Origin: Roseibacillus persicicus
GTDB taxonomy: Bacteria > Verrucomicrobiota > Verrucomicrobiia > Verrucomicrobiales > Akkermansiaceae
Reading direction: 5' to 3'
Length of the DNA stretch: 64,000 nt
NCBI RefSeq assembly: GCF_014651675.1
Contig: NZ_BMXI01000007.1
Coordinates: 62,001-126,000 of the forward strand
Positions within the stretch are counted from its first letter, which is position 1, and every line of letters begins with the position of its first letter. A model generated the notes under the pieces. That model was not told the origin of the DNA, did no database searches, and was given only the letters and a program-made list of their open reading frames with translations. This document shows, in pieces, positions 13,407 through 22,135 of this stretch. The position numbers and the translations under genes were made by a program.

Positions 13407-14501
13407 GTGAAGCGAATTCGTATTCTCTCTGCAGTAGAACAGGTTGCGGCACATCTGAGGACTCAGGTTGCCCAGCGAACTTTCGGAAATTCGTTGCCTG
13501 GAGTGAACTGGTTGGCTGCTGAGCTGGGCGTCAATCACAAGACGGTGGTAGCCGCCTTGAAGTTGTTGGAGGACGAAGGGCTGATCCTGAATCAGGGGCC
13601 CAGACGTAAACGCATTGTGGCTGGAATCACGAGTGACGGCCCGCGTCCGATGCAAATTTGCTTCCTTCTTTACGAGCAGTCCGACCGGGAAACGTCCTTT
13701 TTTGTAGAGATGCAGCATGCGCTCATGGATGCGGGGCACACCGTTGTCTACAGCGCCAAGAGTCTGACGGAAATGAAGATGAATGTGACGACCGTGGAGC
13801 GCTTGGTCAGGAAGTCAGAGGTCGATGCCTGGGTGATCGTTGCGGGATCGCGGGAGATTTTGGAATTCTTTGCGGAGCATTCGGCTCCGTCCTTTGCTCT
13901 TTTTGGTCGGCGCCATAGCTTGGCAATTGCGTCGGCGGGACCCAATACAGAAGCCGCATTTGCGGATGCAATCAATCACCTCATCGCGAATGGTCATCGA
14001 CGGATCGTGAAGATTTGCCGAAGCGAGCGACGTAAGCCGAGCCCGGGATGGAGTGAGAGGTCTTTCCTCGAAATTTTGCGGAAAAACCGGATTCCGGTCG
14101 GTGATTATAACCTGCCGGACTGGGAAGAGTCCGCAAACGGTCTGCGAGATTTGCTGAAATCTTTATTCAACGTCACTCCTCCGACGGCCATCATCGTGGA
14201 CGAGGCGATGCATTTCATTGCGATATTGCAATATCTGGGGTCGATCGGCCTACGGGTTCCAGAGGATATTTCGATGTTTTGCGCAGAGTTCGAGCCCAAC
14301 TTCCGCTGGTGCAACCCGTCGGTGGCACACCTGCACTGGGATTCCAATCAAGGCGTCAGAAGAATTCTTCGATGGGCTTCCCGGGTGAGTCAAGGGAAGG
14401 TCGATACCCGGCAGACGATGATTCCTGCCAAGTTCATCTCCGGCGGGACCGTCGGCCCCGCCCCTGGTTTCATTCCTCCCGAGGCGAGGGTTCCCCGTTG
14501 A
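13407..14501 (+). CDS. GntR-type transcriptional regulator with LacI-like sugar-binding domain
   Basis: A 364-residue regulator. Residues about 5-70 are a GntR-type winged helix-turn-helix (LPGVNWLAAELGVNHKTVVAAL followed by KLLEDEGLI). The rest is a periplasmic-binding-protein-like domain of the LacI/XylR kind, with a ligand pocket expected between two lobes (GHRRIVKICRSERR; AIIVDEAMHFIAILQYLG; VPEDISMFCAE). Regulators of this fold sense a small sugar or related ligand. The start is GTG. It diverges from the block A surface genes, so it probably controls them, and it is followed by the beta-helix protein on its own strand. It is paralogous to the regulator at 20725-21807, which holds the matching position in block B. 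The target and ligand are inferred from position only. Confidence 0.85.
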   Translation: MKRIRILSAVEQVAAHLRTQVAQRTFGNSLPGVNWLAAELGVNHKTVVAALKLLEDEGLILNQGPRRKRIVAGITSDGPRPMQICFLLYEQSDRETSFFVEMQHALMDAGHTVVYSAKSLTEMKMNVTTVERLVRKSEVDAWVIVAGSREILEFFAEHSAPSFALFGRRHSLAIASAGPNTEAAFADAINHLIANGHRRIVKICRSERRKPSPGWSERSFLEILRKNRIPVGDYNLPDWEESANGLRDLLKSLFNVTPPTAIIVDEAMHFIAILQYLGSIGLRVPEDISMFCAEFEPNFRWCNPSVAHLHWDSNQGVRRILRWASRVSQGKVDTRQTMIPAKFISGGTVGPAPGFIPPEARVPR

Positions 14502-14615
14502 AAGCGGGCTCAAGTTCTTCAACTGCAAGAAACCTGCCGCCTCTGACGTTTACCAGCGCCTCAACCCCCACTCGCTGGCGAAGATCGTCGCAGAGAAAGA
14601 GGTTCCGCTGCAATC

Positions 14616-16133
14616 ATGAATCGTTCGTCCCAATTGATCCTGGTCGTCCTTTTAACCTTTGGTCTGGAAGGGAGAGGCTGGTCGCAAGACTCGCGTCCTG
14701 ATCCGGGTCTCCAGCATCCGGAGAATCCGCCGATGGAAGTGATTGTGCGAGAGGCTCCACCTCTTCCGAAGATTCCCAAGGATTTCGAGATTCGCCCAGG
14801 CTACACTTTAATCGATTCTCTGGAGCAATTCCGTCAGGCTATCAAAAGAGACAATCAGAAGATACGGGTTAAGCCGGGGGTCTATCGGGCCAAGACTGTT
14901 GACCCCCCAGTCAAGCTCCCGCTCGATAATCCGGCCCCGGGAACAGGGCGCTATCGGGGAAAGGGAATGCAGGAGCACATCTTTGCCGTGAATGGGTCGA
15001 ACAACTTCTTCGACCTGCGGGGCGTGGTCTTCGAGACACCGGTCTCGCTGCAAGGGAAGTTGTCTCGTCGTCCCCATGTTTCGGACTCCTGGCATATCAA
15101 TGGGGCGAACAACGTGTTCATTGGTGGCTTTTTTCAGAACGTTCTCGATCAGCCATATCCCGAATTTCAAGTCACCAACAACGAGTTCGAGGTCTGTGGA
15201 GACCGCAATCGCTTCTATGACTGCACCTTTGTGATCAGGGGGTCTGTTCCTTACGGTTATTCTGATTTCTATGGAAAAGGTGGTCCTAACTTCGGGCGAC
15301 TGAATAAGCACTGCTTTATGTCCATCGATCATGCCAATGGCACGGAACTAGTGCGTTGCCGGGTCTTTCAACAGTCATTCGGACACTGTGTTCACTTTCA
15401 CACTGTTGATGGAGTCTTGATTGAGGATTGCGCTTTCACCGGAGCGCTGAGGCCAACTAATGATATCTTTAAGGAGAAAGTTGGGAGAGCCGTGGATTAC
15501 GATTACAAGATGATGTATCGCAAAGAGCAACCGATTCCCCGGGACCTGATGATTCCTTTGGTCGAAGACGGAATCCGCTCTTATGACAACGTGCGCAATA
15601 TAACGGTTATCAATACCACGGTGGAGAGAATGCGGGGAGCGGTGCAATTGCTCTGTGGAGGTGACGTCATCCTCAAGAATGTGACTGTTCGTGAGGCGGG
15701 GGATTTTTCTTTTGATGTTTCGGTAGGAAATGGTGGGAAGGTTCTATTGGAGAATTGTCGCAGCGATTTGGCCTATAACCCGGTCTTCAATCTGATGCGT
15801 GGAGAGCTGCCCAGGAATGCGCGCTATGAGGTTGCCATCATGAGCCCGCCAGAAGGGGCCAGGCCGACGCCTCGAACCAGCCTGGGCATTATCAGCGGTG
15901 AACGCTGCGAGTTTGTTTTGAAAGACGAGACGAGTCGCCCAATTCCGGCAGACGTGAACTTTCTAACCTGCGGAGGCCATCGAAGGCCTTTGGTCGATTC
16001 CGTGGTCGAAAACCAAACTTCCGCTCGCCTGATTCTCAATGACAATGTCCGGAACTGCACGATTCGATCGCTCGGTCCGGTGGAGGACAATGGGAAAGAT
16101 AACAGAATTCTAACCCTCAATTCGAAGGATTGA
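14616..16133 (+). CDS. Secreted right-handed parallel beta-helix protein
   Basis: A 505-residue protein with a signal peptide (about residues 1-23, ending GRGWSQ). The body has repeated short strands with NN/GxxNxF turns: NGSNNFFDLRGVVF, NGANNVFIGGFFQN, CGDRNRFYDCTFVI, TELVRCRVF and GVLIEDCAF. These fit a right-handed beta helix of the pectate-lyase/Pbl superfamily, as in polysaccharide lyases, epimerases and their non-catalytic relatives. An N-terminal segment (YTLIDSLEQFRQAIKRDNQK followed by IRVKPGVYR) matches the usual cap of such helices. I cannot assign a catalytic site. It lies 114 bases after the regulator and is likely cotranscribed with it, which makes it a candidate target enzyme of block A. 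Confidence 0.82.
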   Translation: MNRSSQLILVVLLTFGLEGRGWSQDSRPDPGLQHPENPPMEVIVREAPPLPKIPKDFEIRPGYTLIDSLEQFRQAIKRDNQKIRVKPGVYRAKTVDPPVKLPLDNPAPGTGRYRGKGMQEHIFAVNGSNNFFDLRGVVFETPVSLQGKLSRRPHVSDSWHINGANNVFIGGFFQNVLDQPYPEFQVTNNEFEVCGDRNRFYDCTFVIRGSVPYGYSDFYGKGGPNFGRLNKHCFMSIDHANGTELVRCRVFQQSFGHCVHFHTVDGVLIEDCAFTGALRPTNDIFKEKVGRAVDYDYKMMYRKEQPIPRDLMIPLVEDGIRSYDNVRNITVINTTVERMRGAVQLLCGGDVILKNVTVREAGDFSFDVSVGNGGKVLLENCRSDLAYNPVFNLMRGELPRNARYEVAIMSPPEGARPTPRTSLGIISGERCEFVLKDETSRPIPADVNFLTCGGHRRPLVDSVVENQTSARLILNDNVRNCTIRSLGPVEDNGKDNRILTLNSKD

Positions 16134-16150
16134 GTCTGTCCAAGGAGTGA

Positions 16151-16552
16151 GTGGAAAACGACTGCGCTCTTGTAATCGTCGGGCACAGGAGTGCGCTTCA
16201 GACTTCTCCTGTGAAGAACATTGCGCAAATCAGTCCAACTACCCGAAGGCTTCAGAATCCATCCACTGAGGCAGTTACGATACGGGGCTATCCATCGGGC
16301 ACGAAGTCTCGTCCAGCAGCCGATCGTGAGGTCGTTGGGTTGATCTGGGGATTTACTATCTTGGCGTTGGTTTTCCTATGGCTTTTGGCTGCGCCTCTGT
16401 ATGCCTTGGTTGCTCTGCCGGTGCTCCCGTTTCTCTCCTCAATTCAGATCTCATTATCGAGAATAGGTGGCTCGATGGTCTGGGCCTGGTTCTTGGCGGT
16501 TTCGCATGGTGTCTTTTGTTCGGTGGTTCTCTATTTTGCGCTGCTGGCTTAG
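16151..16552 (+). CDS. Possible small membrane protein
   Basis: An open frame of 133 residues (GTG start) in an otherwise empty stretch. The C-terminal half has two strong hydrophobic segments: residues about 62-92, starting VVGLIWGFTILALVFLWLLA, and about 108-132. The first about 55 residues look unlike a structured protein, so a later start is possible. No family is recognised. A second, overlapping frame (16378-16566) also carries a hydrophobic stretch, so the coding assignment is not secure. It ends about 55 bases before the terminator of the leftward beta-strand repeat gene. Confidence 0.38.
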   Translation: MENDCALVIVGHRSALQTSPVKNIAQISPTTRRLQNPSTEAVTIRGYPSGTKSRPAADREVVGLIWGFTILALVFLWLLAAPLYALVALPVLPFLSSIQISLSRIGGSMVWAWFLAVSHGVFCSVVLYFALLA

Positions 16553-16605
16553 TCCTCAGAGAATGAGCGAAGAAAAAGGTGGTTCCGCCTCAACAGGAAT
16601 TGAAA

Positions 16606-16632
16606 AGGCCGCTCTGCCAAGCAGAGCGGCCT
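16606..16632 (-). terminator. Intrinsic terminator of the beta-strand repeat gene
   Basis: A perfect 12-bp stem (16606-16617 with 16621-16632) with a 3-base loop lies 38 bases past the leftward stop at 16671. On the minus strand it is followed by TTTTCA. Confidence 0.85.
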
Positions 16633-16670
16633 GAGTCGAGACCAGTCAGTCTAACGAAGGATTCTCAATT

Positions 16671-19600
16671 CTAGTTCGACTCGGGGAAGGTGTTGCCAGC
16701 GGGAACGATGGCGAAGAAGGCTTTGGTTGCACCGATGTCGTCGACTACAAAGGGTTGCTCGGAAGTGATTCCCTCTGCGATAGGTGCTCCCCAGAGGTTC
16801 AAGTCGCTGGAGGTATAGATATCAACCGGTCCGCTTGAGCTGAAGGTGAGGGTTGCCTTTCGACCAGCATTGGTTCCGGGTTCGGTTGTGAGGGTCACCT
16901 CTTCGATAGAGGTCGTTCCTCCAACCCCGACGCCAGTGATGATGGAATCGTCATCAGTCGTGGGGGTGACGGGGAGGCTGGACCCCGCAAAGTTGAGAGT
17001 TCCTCCTCCCTTGACCGTAATAGCCGCCGTCGCCGTTTCAAAGGCACCTCCAGTCAGGTCGCCGGCAAAAGAGGCGGTCGAACCGGTTGGCACATAAAAG
17101 GTCAAGGCTCCCCCCGACCATGTGACGTTGTTTGCAATGGTGACGATGTCAGAATTCGAGGCTGAACCAGCGATGAAGCCAAACTCAGCATCGGTGGTAA
17201 CTTCTACCAGCGCACCCATGGCGGGGATTGCGGAGGAACCGTCCAAAAGCAGGCAACCCCCGTCAACAAAAGTGGGGCCGGTGTAAATGTTGACTCCGCT
17301 CAAAACCATGGTCCCGGCCCGTGCTTTCCCAACTCCTCCCACTGCTTCTGCTGCATCTTCGAGCTGTGCACTGACAATGAGGTCGGGCCCGTTGTCCGAG
17401 CTTACGTCTTCAACGTCGAAGTAATAGGTGTCACTCAGTCCAATTCCTGATGTGAACGGTCCAATCTGGGAGAGTCCGCTCCCTTCAACGAGGACATCTC
17501 CATTGAGCTGGGCGTTCTCGTCATCGAAGTTAAGTGGACTAGTGGCAGTCCAAGTCGAGCCATTCCGCAAGGTTAGGTTCCCGATATGAGAATGCGTCCC
17601 GCCGGATTGGAGTAGGGTGGAATTGTCGATGGTGATGCGACCATCGATTACCTCTCGTACGATGGTGTTGGTCGCTGCGATTTCCAGGGTGGAACCTCCG
17701 GATACCGTCACGTTAGAAGAGTTAGGGATCGGTGTGGTAAAGGCCAGGCCCAATGTCGCGACGGACCCATTGCTAATCAGGGTCTCACCAGTGAAGAAGT
17801 TGGAACTATTCAGCGAAACTGAGCCGCCACCATTGATCGTTAGCCCGCCAGAACCCGAGATAGGATTTCCAGTGACAATATAGTCGAATCCCGCGGTGTT
17901 GCTGAATAGGGTTTGAAGTGGGGATACGGTATCGAGGATCGTGATAGGCAATTCTCCCGGACTCGAAAAGGCAACGTCGCTGAGATGGGCTTCGAAGTTG
18001 TTGTAGAATTGGCTGGGTGAAGAAGCATTTAACCAATCTGTCTCCACTCCCAGGCTCCACTCTCCAGCACCGGAAGCATTACTATAGGTCAGGGTAGTAT
18101 TGCTTTCGGCAGCTAGGTCAATTGTAACGGAAATGACTCCGGTGGTAGGGTCGTGGTTCCAAGTTTGAACTGCGGGTGAAAGACCATAGGCGGTCAAATT
18201 CGTTCCGACCGTGCCGGTCACTGAATCCGCCGTCATCACCTCGTAGACACCGTTGCTGGAAATCGCGGGGACAAAGTTCACGTAGTTCTCAGTCCCTGTT
18301 AGAATGAGTTCGTCTACCGCAAGTGGTGTTCCGAGATCATCAATGGTCAGGGTGCTGGCTCCATCAGCGGGTGAGGAAGCAAGGGTCAGGCTGCCAATCG
18401 TTTCCTCATTGCCTGCCAATTCGAGAGTGGAACCAGTAATGGAGACTGTGGAGGAATTGGGAAGATTTTCCATGGGGAGAGCGACATCGGAAGCCAATCG
18501 CAGCGTGGCTCCATCCGTAACCGTCCAACTCTGGGAGGCCGCGGTATTGGCTCCGCCCAGTTCGAAAGTTCCTTCGCTAATTGTCGTGGTGCCGGTGTAG
18601 GAGAGGATTTCGGTTGCTCCGGTGGTGCTGGATGTTGCTCTGAGGAGTCCGGGACCGGTCTTGACCAGACTTCCAGTTCCCACAATTGGATTTCCGAAGA
18701 GATACAGCGTGCCATCACATTCGATCGTGCTGGTGGTTGCGTCGGCTAGTGTGATCGGAACGGTATTTGCAGGCCACAGATAGAGAATTTGGTCCTCCAC
18801 ATCTAAAGTTCCACCGTTCAAGTTGATTGGCACACTCGAGTCTTGTCCGGCATTTCCGCTCACAAAGCGGAAGGTGCCTCCCTCGGCGATATTGACTTCA
18901 GAGGCATTGCGGAAGGCCGTGCTGTTTCCTGCAAGCTCGAGCACTCCTTCATTAATCTGAATCACACCGTTGACCGGGAGGGAGTTGTCAGGGACTTGCA
19001 GAGTGGCCACCCCTGAGCCGTTCTTTGTGAGACCGTTTAACGAACTGAATTTGCCCGCAAGAGTGTAGTCGAGGAGGCTGTTGTCGAAGGTGACGGAGGA
19101 GGGGAAGGTTGTGGTCGGAATCTCCACAACTCCGGAAAAAGCAGGGTCCGGGCTGTCGTCGAACAACACATTGTCACTTCCCTGGAAGGTGTTGTCAGAA
19201 GAGTTCCAATTAGAATCGGTTCCGTTCGTTTCCCAAATGTCGGAGTCAGTCGCTGTCCAGGTGATGTTTTCAAACCGGGTTCCGGTTGCGGTGCCATTGA
19301 CAATGAGTCCGCCGTTGGCGGCAGCGAGATCGGCCCAGCGGTCGGGACCCGCATTGTCGACGAAGTAGATCCGAAAGGTGATAGCCTCGGTGACCGATCC
19401 CAAGCTCGAGATGTCGAAGAGAAAGTTGGCCGAACTCGTATTGGTTTGCGTCTGGCTTGCGAGCTCAGTCGCAAAGTTGTCCACGCTAGTGCGCACGATA
19501 CCGGTATAGCCGTCGTCGTCGTTCATTCCTCCATACGAGTTCAGCTGATAGCTAATCGACTCAAAGGTGATCTCCCCATTCTGCGGAGGGGTGATGGTGA

Positions 19601-19889
19601 ACTCGGTATAGCCTCCCACCTCAGCATCATATTCCCCCGCAGGGCTGAACCTGTTTGAAATCTCGCCAGGCCATACTGAACCTGCATTGGTAACGGTGGC
19701 TTGATTGATTCGTGCAATTCGGCTTCCTGCAACACCCAAGGTTGCCAAGCTGGGGGCGGGTGTTTGCGAGCTCCGGAAGAACTCGCTATCCGTTGCTTCT
19801 CCCGGGATGGGAAGCCATTGCACAAGAACATCTCCTTGGGTGATTCCGCTTGTTAGCAGAACGAGTGACAGACTTTTCTTCAGTTTCAT
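16671..19889 (-). CDS. Large autotransporter-type beta-strand repeat surface protein
   Basis: A 1072-residue exported protein with a signal peptide (MKLKKSLSLVLLTSGITQG). Residues about 20-200 are a globular beta domain closely similar to the short PEP-CTERM protein just upstream at 19908-20600. The rest is an array of imperfect repeats of the autotransporter-associated beta-strand kind (for example GLTKNGSGVATLQVPDNS, INEGVLELAGNS, VLSGVNIYTGPTFVDGG), expected to form a long solenoid. The end is a short Ser-Gly-rich C-terminal beta module (VDIYTSSDLNLWGAP) without a PEP-CTERM tail and without an outer-membrane barrel. Such proteins are common in Verrucomicrobiota and are thought to be surface or matrix proteins; no enzyme motif is visible. 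It follows the short protein by 18 bases, so the two are surely cotranscribed. Confidence 0.88.
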   Translation of the reverse strand: MKLKKSLSLVLLTSGITQGDVLVQWLPIPGEATDSEFFRSSQTPAPSLATLGVAGSRIARINQATVTNAGSVWPGEISNRFSPAGEYDAEVGGYTEFTITPPQNGEITFESISYQLNSYGGMNDDDGYTGIVRTSVDNFATELASQTQTNTSSANFLFDISSLGSVTEAITFRIYFVDNAGPDRWADLAAANGGLIVNGTATGTRFENITWTATDSDIWETNGTDSNWNSSDNTFQGSDNVLFDDSPDPAFSGVVEIPTTTFPSSVTFDNSLLDYTLAGKFSSLNGLTKNGSGVATLQVPDNSLPVNGVIQINEGVLELAGNSTAFRNASEVNIAEGGTFRFVSGNAGQDSSVPINLNGGTLDVEDQILYLWPANTVPITLADATTSTIECDGTLYLFGNPIVGTGSLVKTGPGLLRATSSTTGATEILSYTGTTTISEGTFELGGANTAASQSWTVTDGATLRLASDVALPMENLPNSSTVSITGSTLELAGNEETIGSLTLASSPADGASTLTIDDLGTPLAVDELILTGTENYVNFVPAISSNGVYEVMTADSVTGTVGTNLTAYGLSPAVQTWNHDPTTGVISVTIDLAAESNTTLTYSNASGAGEWSLGVETDWLNASSPSQFYNNFEAHLSDVAFSSPGELPITILDTVSPLQTLFSNTAGFDYIVTGNPISGSGGLTINGGGSVSLNSSNFFTGETLISNGSVATLGLAFTTPIPNSSNVTVSGGSTLEIAATNTIVREVIDGRITIDNSTLLQSGGTHSHIGNLTLRNGSTWTATSPLNFDDENAQLNGDVLVEGSGLSQIGPFTSGIGLSDTYYFDVEDVSSDNGPDLIVSAQLEDAAEAVGGVGKARAGTMVLSGVNIYTGPTFVDGGCLLLDGSSAIPAMGALVEVTTDAEFGFIAGSASNSDIVTIANNVTWSGGALTFYVPTGSTASFAGDLTGGAFETATAAITVKGGGTLNFAGSSLPVTPTTDDDSIITGVGVGGTTSIEEVTLTTEPGTNAGRKATLTFSSSGPVDIYTSSDLNLWGAPIAEGITSEQPFVVDDIGATKAFFAIVPAGNTFPESN

Positions 19890-19907
19890 AGTGTTCTGGG
19901 AATAGGA

Positions 19908-20600
19908 TTATTTCCTGCGGCGAGAAAGCAAGGCGATGGAGCTAAACGAAAGAAGAAGAACGGCTGAAGGCTCGGGGATGCTGACGACATCACCCGAGAT
20001 GATGAGACCCGTGGTCGTGGATGTGTCACTGCCGTCCAGATCGAACCAGGCGTTCCCTCCAGCCTGAGCATTGTCGACCGCATAGATCCTGAAGGTTGTT
20101 GGGCTGTCGACTCCTTGTAGAGCGCTGATGTCGATTACGAAGGTGTCAGCAGAAGAGTCGGTAATGGTCTGGGAGCCGAGGTCGGTCGCAAATCCGTCAG
20201 TGCTGGTGCGCACGTATACCGTGTATCCATCCGCGTTGTTCATTCGTCCGTAGGTGTTGGTGCTATAGCTCAGGCTTTCGAGGTTGACCTGATAGCCGCT
20301 CGCAGGTGCGATTGCAAACTCGGTGTATTCGCTGGTGTCAAAGGACTGGGAGGCGAGTCCGGGATAGCGTATTCCAGCGTTCGTAAAGGAGTTTGCCGGG
20401 ACGCGAGCTAAGGTGGAGACAACCAGGTTGGCGGCTGCTTCCGAGGGGCTGGGAGTATCAGACCCTGAGTCGTAGCTCGTGCCCTCAGGGAGTGCAGTGC
20501 TGACCGGAGTCCATCGAGCGAGAGTTGCGCCCGAGAGGGTGTTGACGCTGAGAAACAGCAAGGTGGAAGAGTTGGCGAGAAGTCGATTTTTGGAATTCAT
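19908..20600 (-). CDS. PEP-CTERM sorting-domain surface protein (block B)
   Basis: About 230 residues, from ATG at 20600; a TTG start at 20612 is also in frame. The N-terminal hydrophobic segment ends near TLSGA. One beta domain follows, then the PEP-CTERM tail SIPEPSA, a hydrophobic run (VLLLSFSSIALL) and SRRRK. The tail predicts exosortase processing. The ectodomain closely matches the N-terminal domain of the large neighbour at 16671-19889: TEF-I-P, the ES-SY-N-YG-MN-DGYT block, VRTS-D-FAT, FRIY-VDNA and a GLI-x-G end. It is the first gene of the leftward unit and is divergent from the regulator at 20725. The shared domain suggests the two proteins recognise the same partner or assemble together. 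Confidence 0.92.
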   Translation of the reverse strand: MNSKNRLLANSSTLLFLSVNTLSGATLARWTPVSTALPEGTSYDSGSDTPSPSEAAANLVVSTLARVPANSFTNAGIRYPGLASQSFDTSEYTEFAIAPASGYQVNLESLSYSTNTYGRMNNADGYTVYVRTSTDGFATDLGSQTITDSSADTFVIDISALQGVDSPTTFRIYAVDNAQAGGNAWFDLDGSDTSTTTGLIISGDVVSIPEPSAVLLLSFSSIALLSRRRK

Positions 20601-20631
20601 GGATATTGGCAACTTACCGTTTGCAGCAATT

Positions 20632-20675
20632 AGAGGACCAGAGGGTGTCCTCTCGTGGTGAGTTGCTCTGGTCCT
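20632..20675. promoter_or_regulatory. Overlapping alternative inverted repeats between divergent genes
   Basis: Two inverted repeats share bases and cannot form together. AGAGGAC (20632-20638) pairs with GTCCTCT (20647-20653), and AGGACCAGAG (20634-20643) pairs perfectly with CTCTGGTCCT (20666-20675). They lie between the PEP-CTERM gene and the divergent regulator. They could be a two-site operator on DNA, or a switching leader in the leftward transcript. Confidence 0.5.
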
Positions 20676-20724
20676 TTTCTGGAACCAGTTGACATTTTGA
20701 AGGATTAGGCCTTGTTAGTAGGGA

Positions 20725-21807
20725 ATGAAGAAGGTCGGAGTGGAAAGACGGTATCTGGCGACGACTGCCGCCCGCCATCTTGCAAACTTGATTCAAGAGG
20801 GGGTGTATCTCGAGTCCCTGCCTGGCGAGCGACGGCTGGCCAAGGACCTGGGGGTGGGGAGGAATGCTTGCCGAAGTGCCTTGGAGGAGCTTGAAATCCA
20901 AGGCCTTATTTCGGAGGCCAAGCCAGGATGTCAGCGAAGAATTCTGGATCGTGCGCAAGAGAAGAAGTCAAAGACTTTGCTTCATCTCTACAGTGCCTAT
21001 TCCGAGAAACAAGAGGTCGAGCGACGGCTTTTTCAGCGAGAGGGAGAACTTTGGGAGCAGGCGATGGGACCTTGTCGTCATCAACGAGTAGACTTTCAAA
21101 AGACAAAAAATGCTCAACGGATTCTTGAAAAAATAGTGCAGCAAACAGAGGCCGACGCACTCTTTCTTTCCTCTCCAACCTCCCCATGGATACAGGGTGC
21201 CGATGAGCTGCAGCTTCCTGTTTTCTGCAGCGGAGGAGAGTTCTCGAAGAGTATCCCAAAGTTTCTAACAGGCGCTGCTCATGATTTCGTGAGTGAGGTC
21301 GAAAGGGCATTGAGTCGACTCAAGGCATTGGGTCACCGGAAGGTCTTGGTCACGGTTTCCAAGGAGCGGTCTTTTCTGGTTCAGTCCACGATCGAATCCT
21401 TTTGCCGGAAGCAGAATTACCAAGGTGACCGTCATATGCTCGAGTCCTGGTTTCCGGTCTTTGATGCTTCCGACAAAGAAAAGAATATGCAGATGTGGAA
21501 GGAGGCAATCTCTCGAAGCAAGCCTACAGCGGTGATCGTTCCAGGCTCGTCAATGTTGGTTTCGCTCTACATGTTCTGCTTTCGCGAGCAGGTCAGAATT
21601 CCGGAGGAACTCTCGGTGATTTGTTTGGAGCACAACGACTTGTTAAGTTGGATGTCCCCGATTCCTGTGACAATGCGCTATCCCGAAGAGCAAGCTTTGC
21701 GGATTTTTGTCAACTGGATGAACGGTGGCCTCGTTTCATCCGGTCTTCACTATCTGAGCTTGGAGCAAACTTCTGGAGGGGAGAGCGTCCGAGCCCTTGC
21801 TGAGTAG
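20725..21807 (+). CDS. GntR-type transcriptional regulator with LacI-like sugar-binding domain (second copy)
   Basis: A 360-residue regulator paralogous to the one at 13407. The N-terminal winged helix (residues about 10-75) carries LPGERRLAKDLGVGRNACRS followed by ALEELEIQGLI, the canonical GntR pattern. The C-terminal part is a LacI/XylR-like effector domain (SRLKALGHRKVLVTVSKERS; TAVIVPGSSMLVSLYMFCF; IPEELSVICLEHNDLLSWM). It is divergent from the block B surface genes and precedes the prepilin-like giant protein gene, separated by about 330 bases. Placement like that of the block A regulator suggests local control of the flanking surface genes; the effector is unknown. Confidence 0.85.
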   Translation: MKKVGVERRYLATTAARHLANLIQEGVYLESLPGERRLAKDLGVGRNACRSALEELEIQGLISEAKPGCQRRILDRAQEKKSKTLLHLYSAYSEKQEVERRLFQREGELWEQAMGPCRHQRVDFQKTKNAQRILEKIVQQTEADALFLSSPTSPWIQGADELQLPVFCSGGEFSKSIPKFLTGAAHDFVSEVERALSRLKALGHRKVLVTVSKERSFLVQSTIESFCRKQNYQGDRHMLESWFPVFDASDKEKNMQMWKEAISRSKPTAVIVPGSSMLVSLYMFCFREQVRIPEELSVICLEHNDLLSWMSPIPVTMRYPEEQALRIFVNWMNGGLVSSGLHYLSLEQTSGGESVRALAE

Positions 21808-22135
21808 TGGTGCTCTGAAGAATTGTCATTTTGGGATTCGCTGTCGGGGCCTGAAGTTGCTGGATTTGATCTTCCGTTTGAGTCACATCCCAAGTGACCC
21901 GGTAGGCTTCTCGAGCTGCGGATTATTTTTTGGGTTCTCCTGAGTTGTTCTGCTTAAGGGAGATCGATGTTTGAGTGTCGTAAACTCTCGAATTTATGTG
22001 TTTGGTTAAAAACTGGTACGTATCTTGCAGTCAATTGTTCTGCGATTGCTAGTGTCGGCTAGCTTCCGGAACAGAGGTTTCGAGAGTATCAATCAGGTCA
22101 GATACCTCCTTCTTCCTCTTTCACCAAATAATAAG
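21808..22135. other. Non-coding gap before the prepilin-like gene
   Basis: No supported gene. The frame of the downstream protein is open back to 22025, but that extension has no conserved look. It likely holds the promoter of the 22136 gene. Confidence 0.5.
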
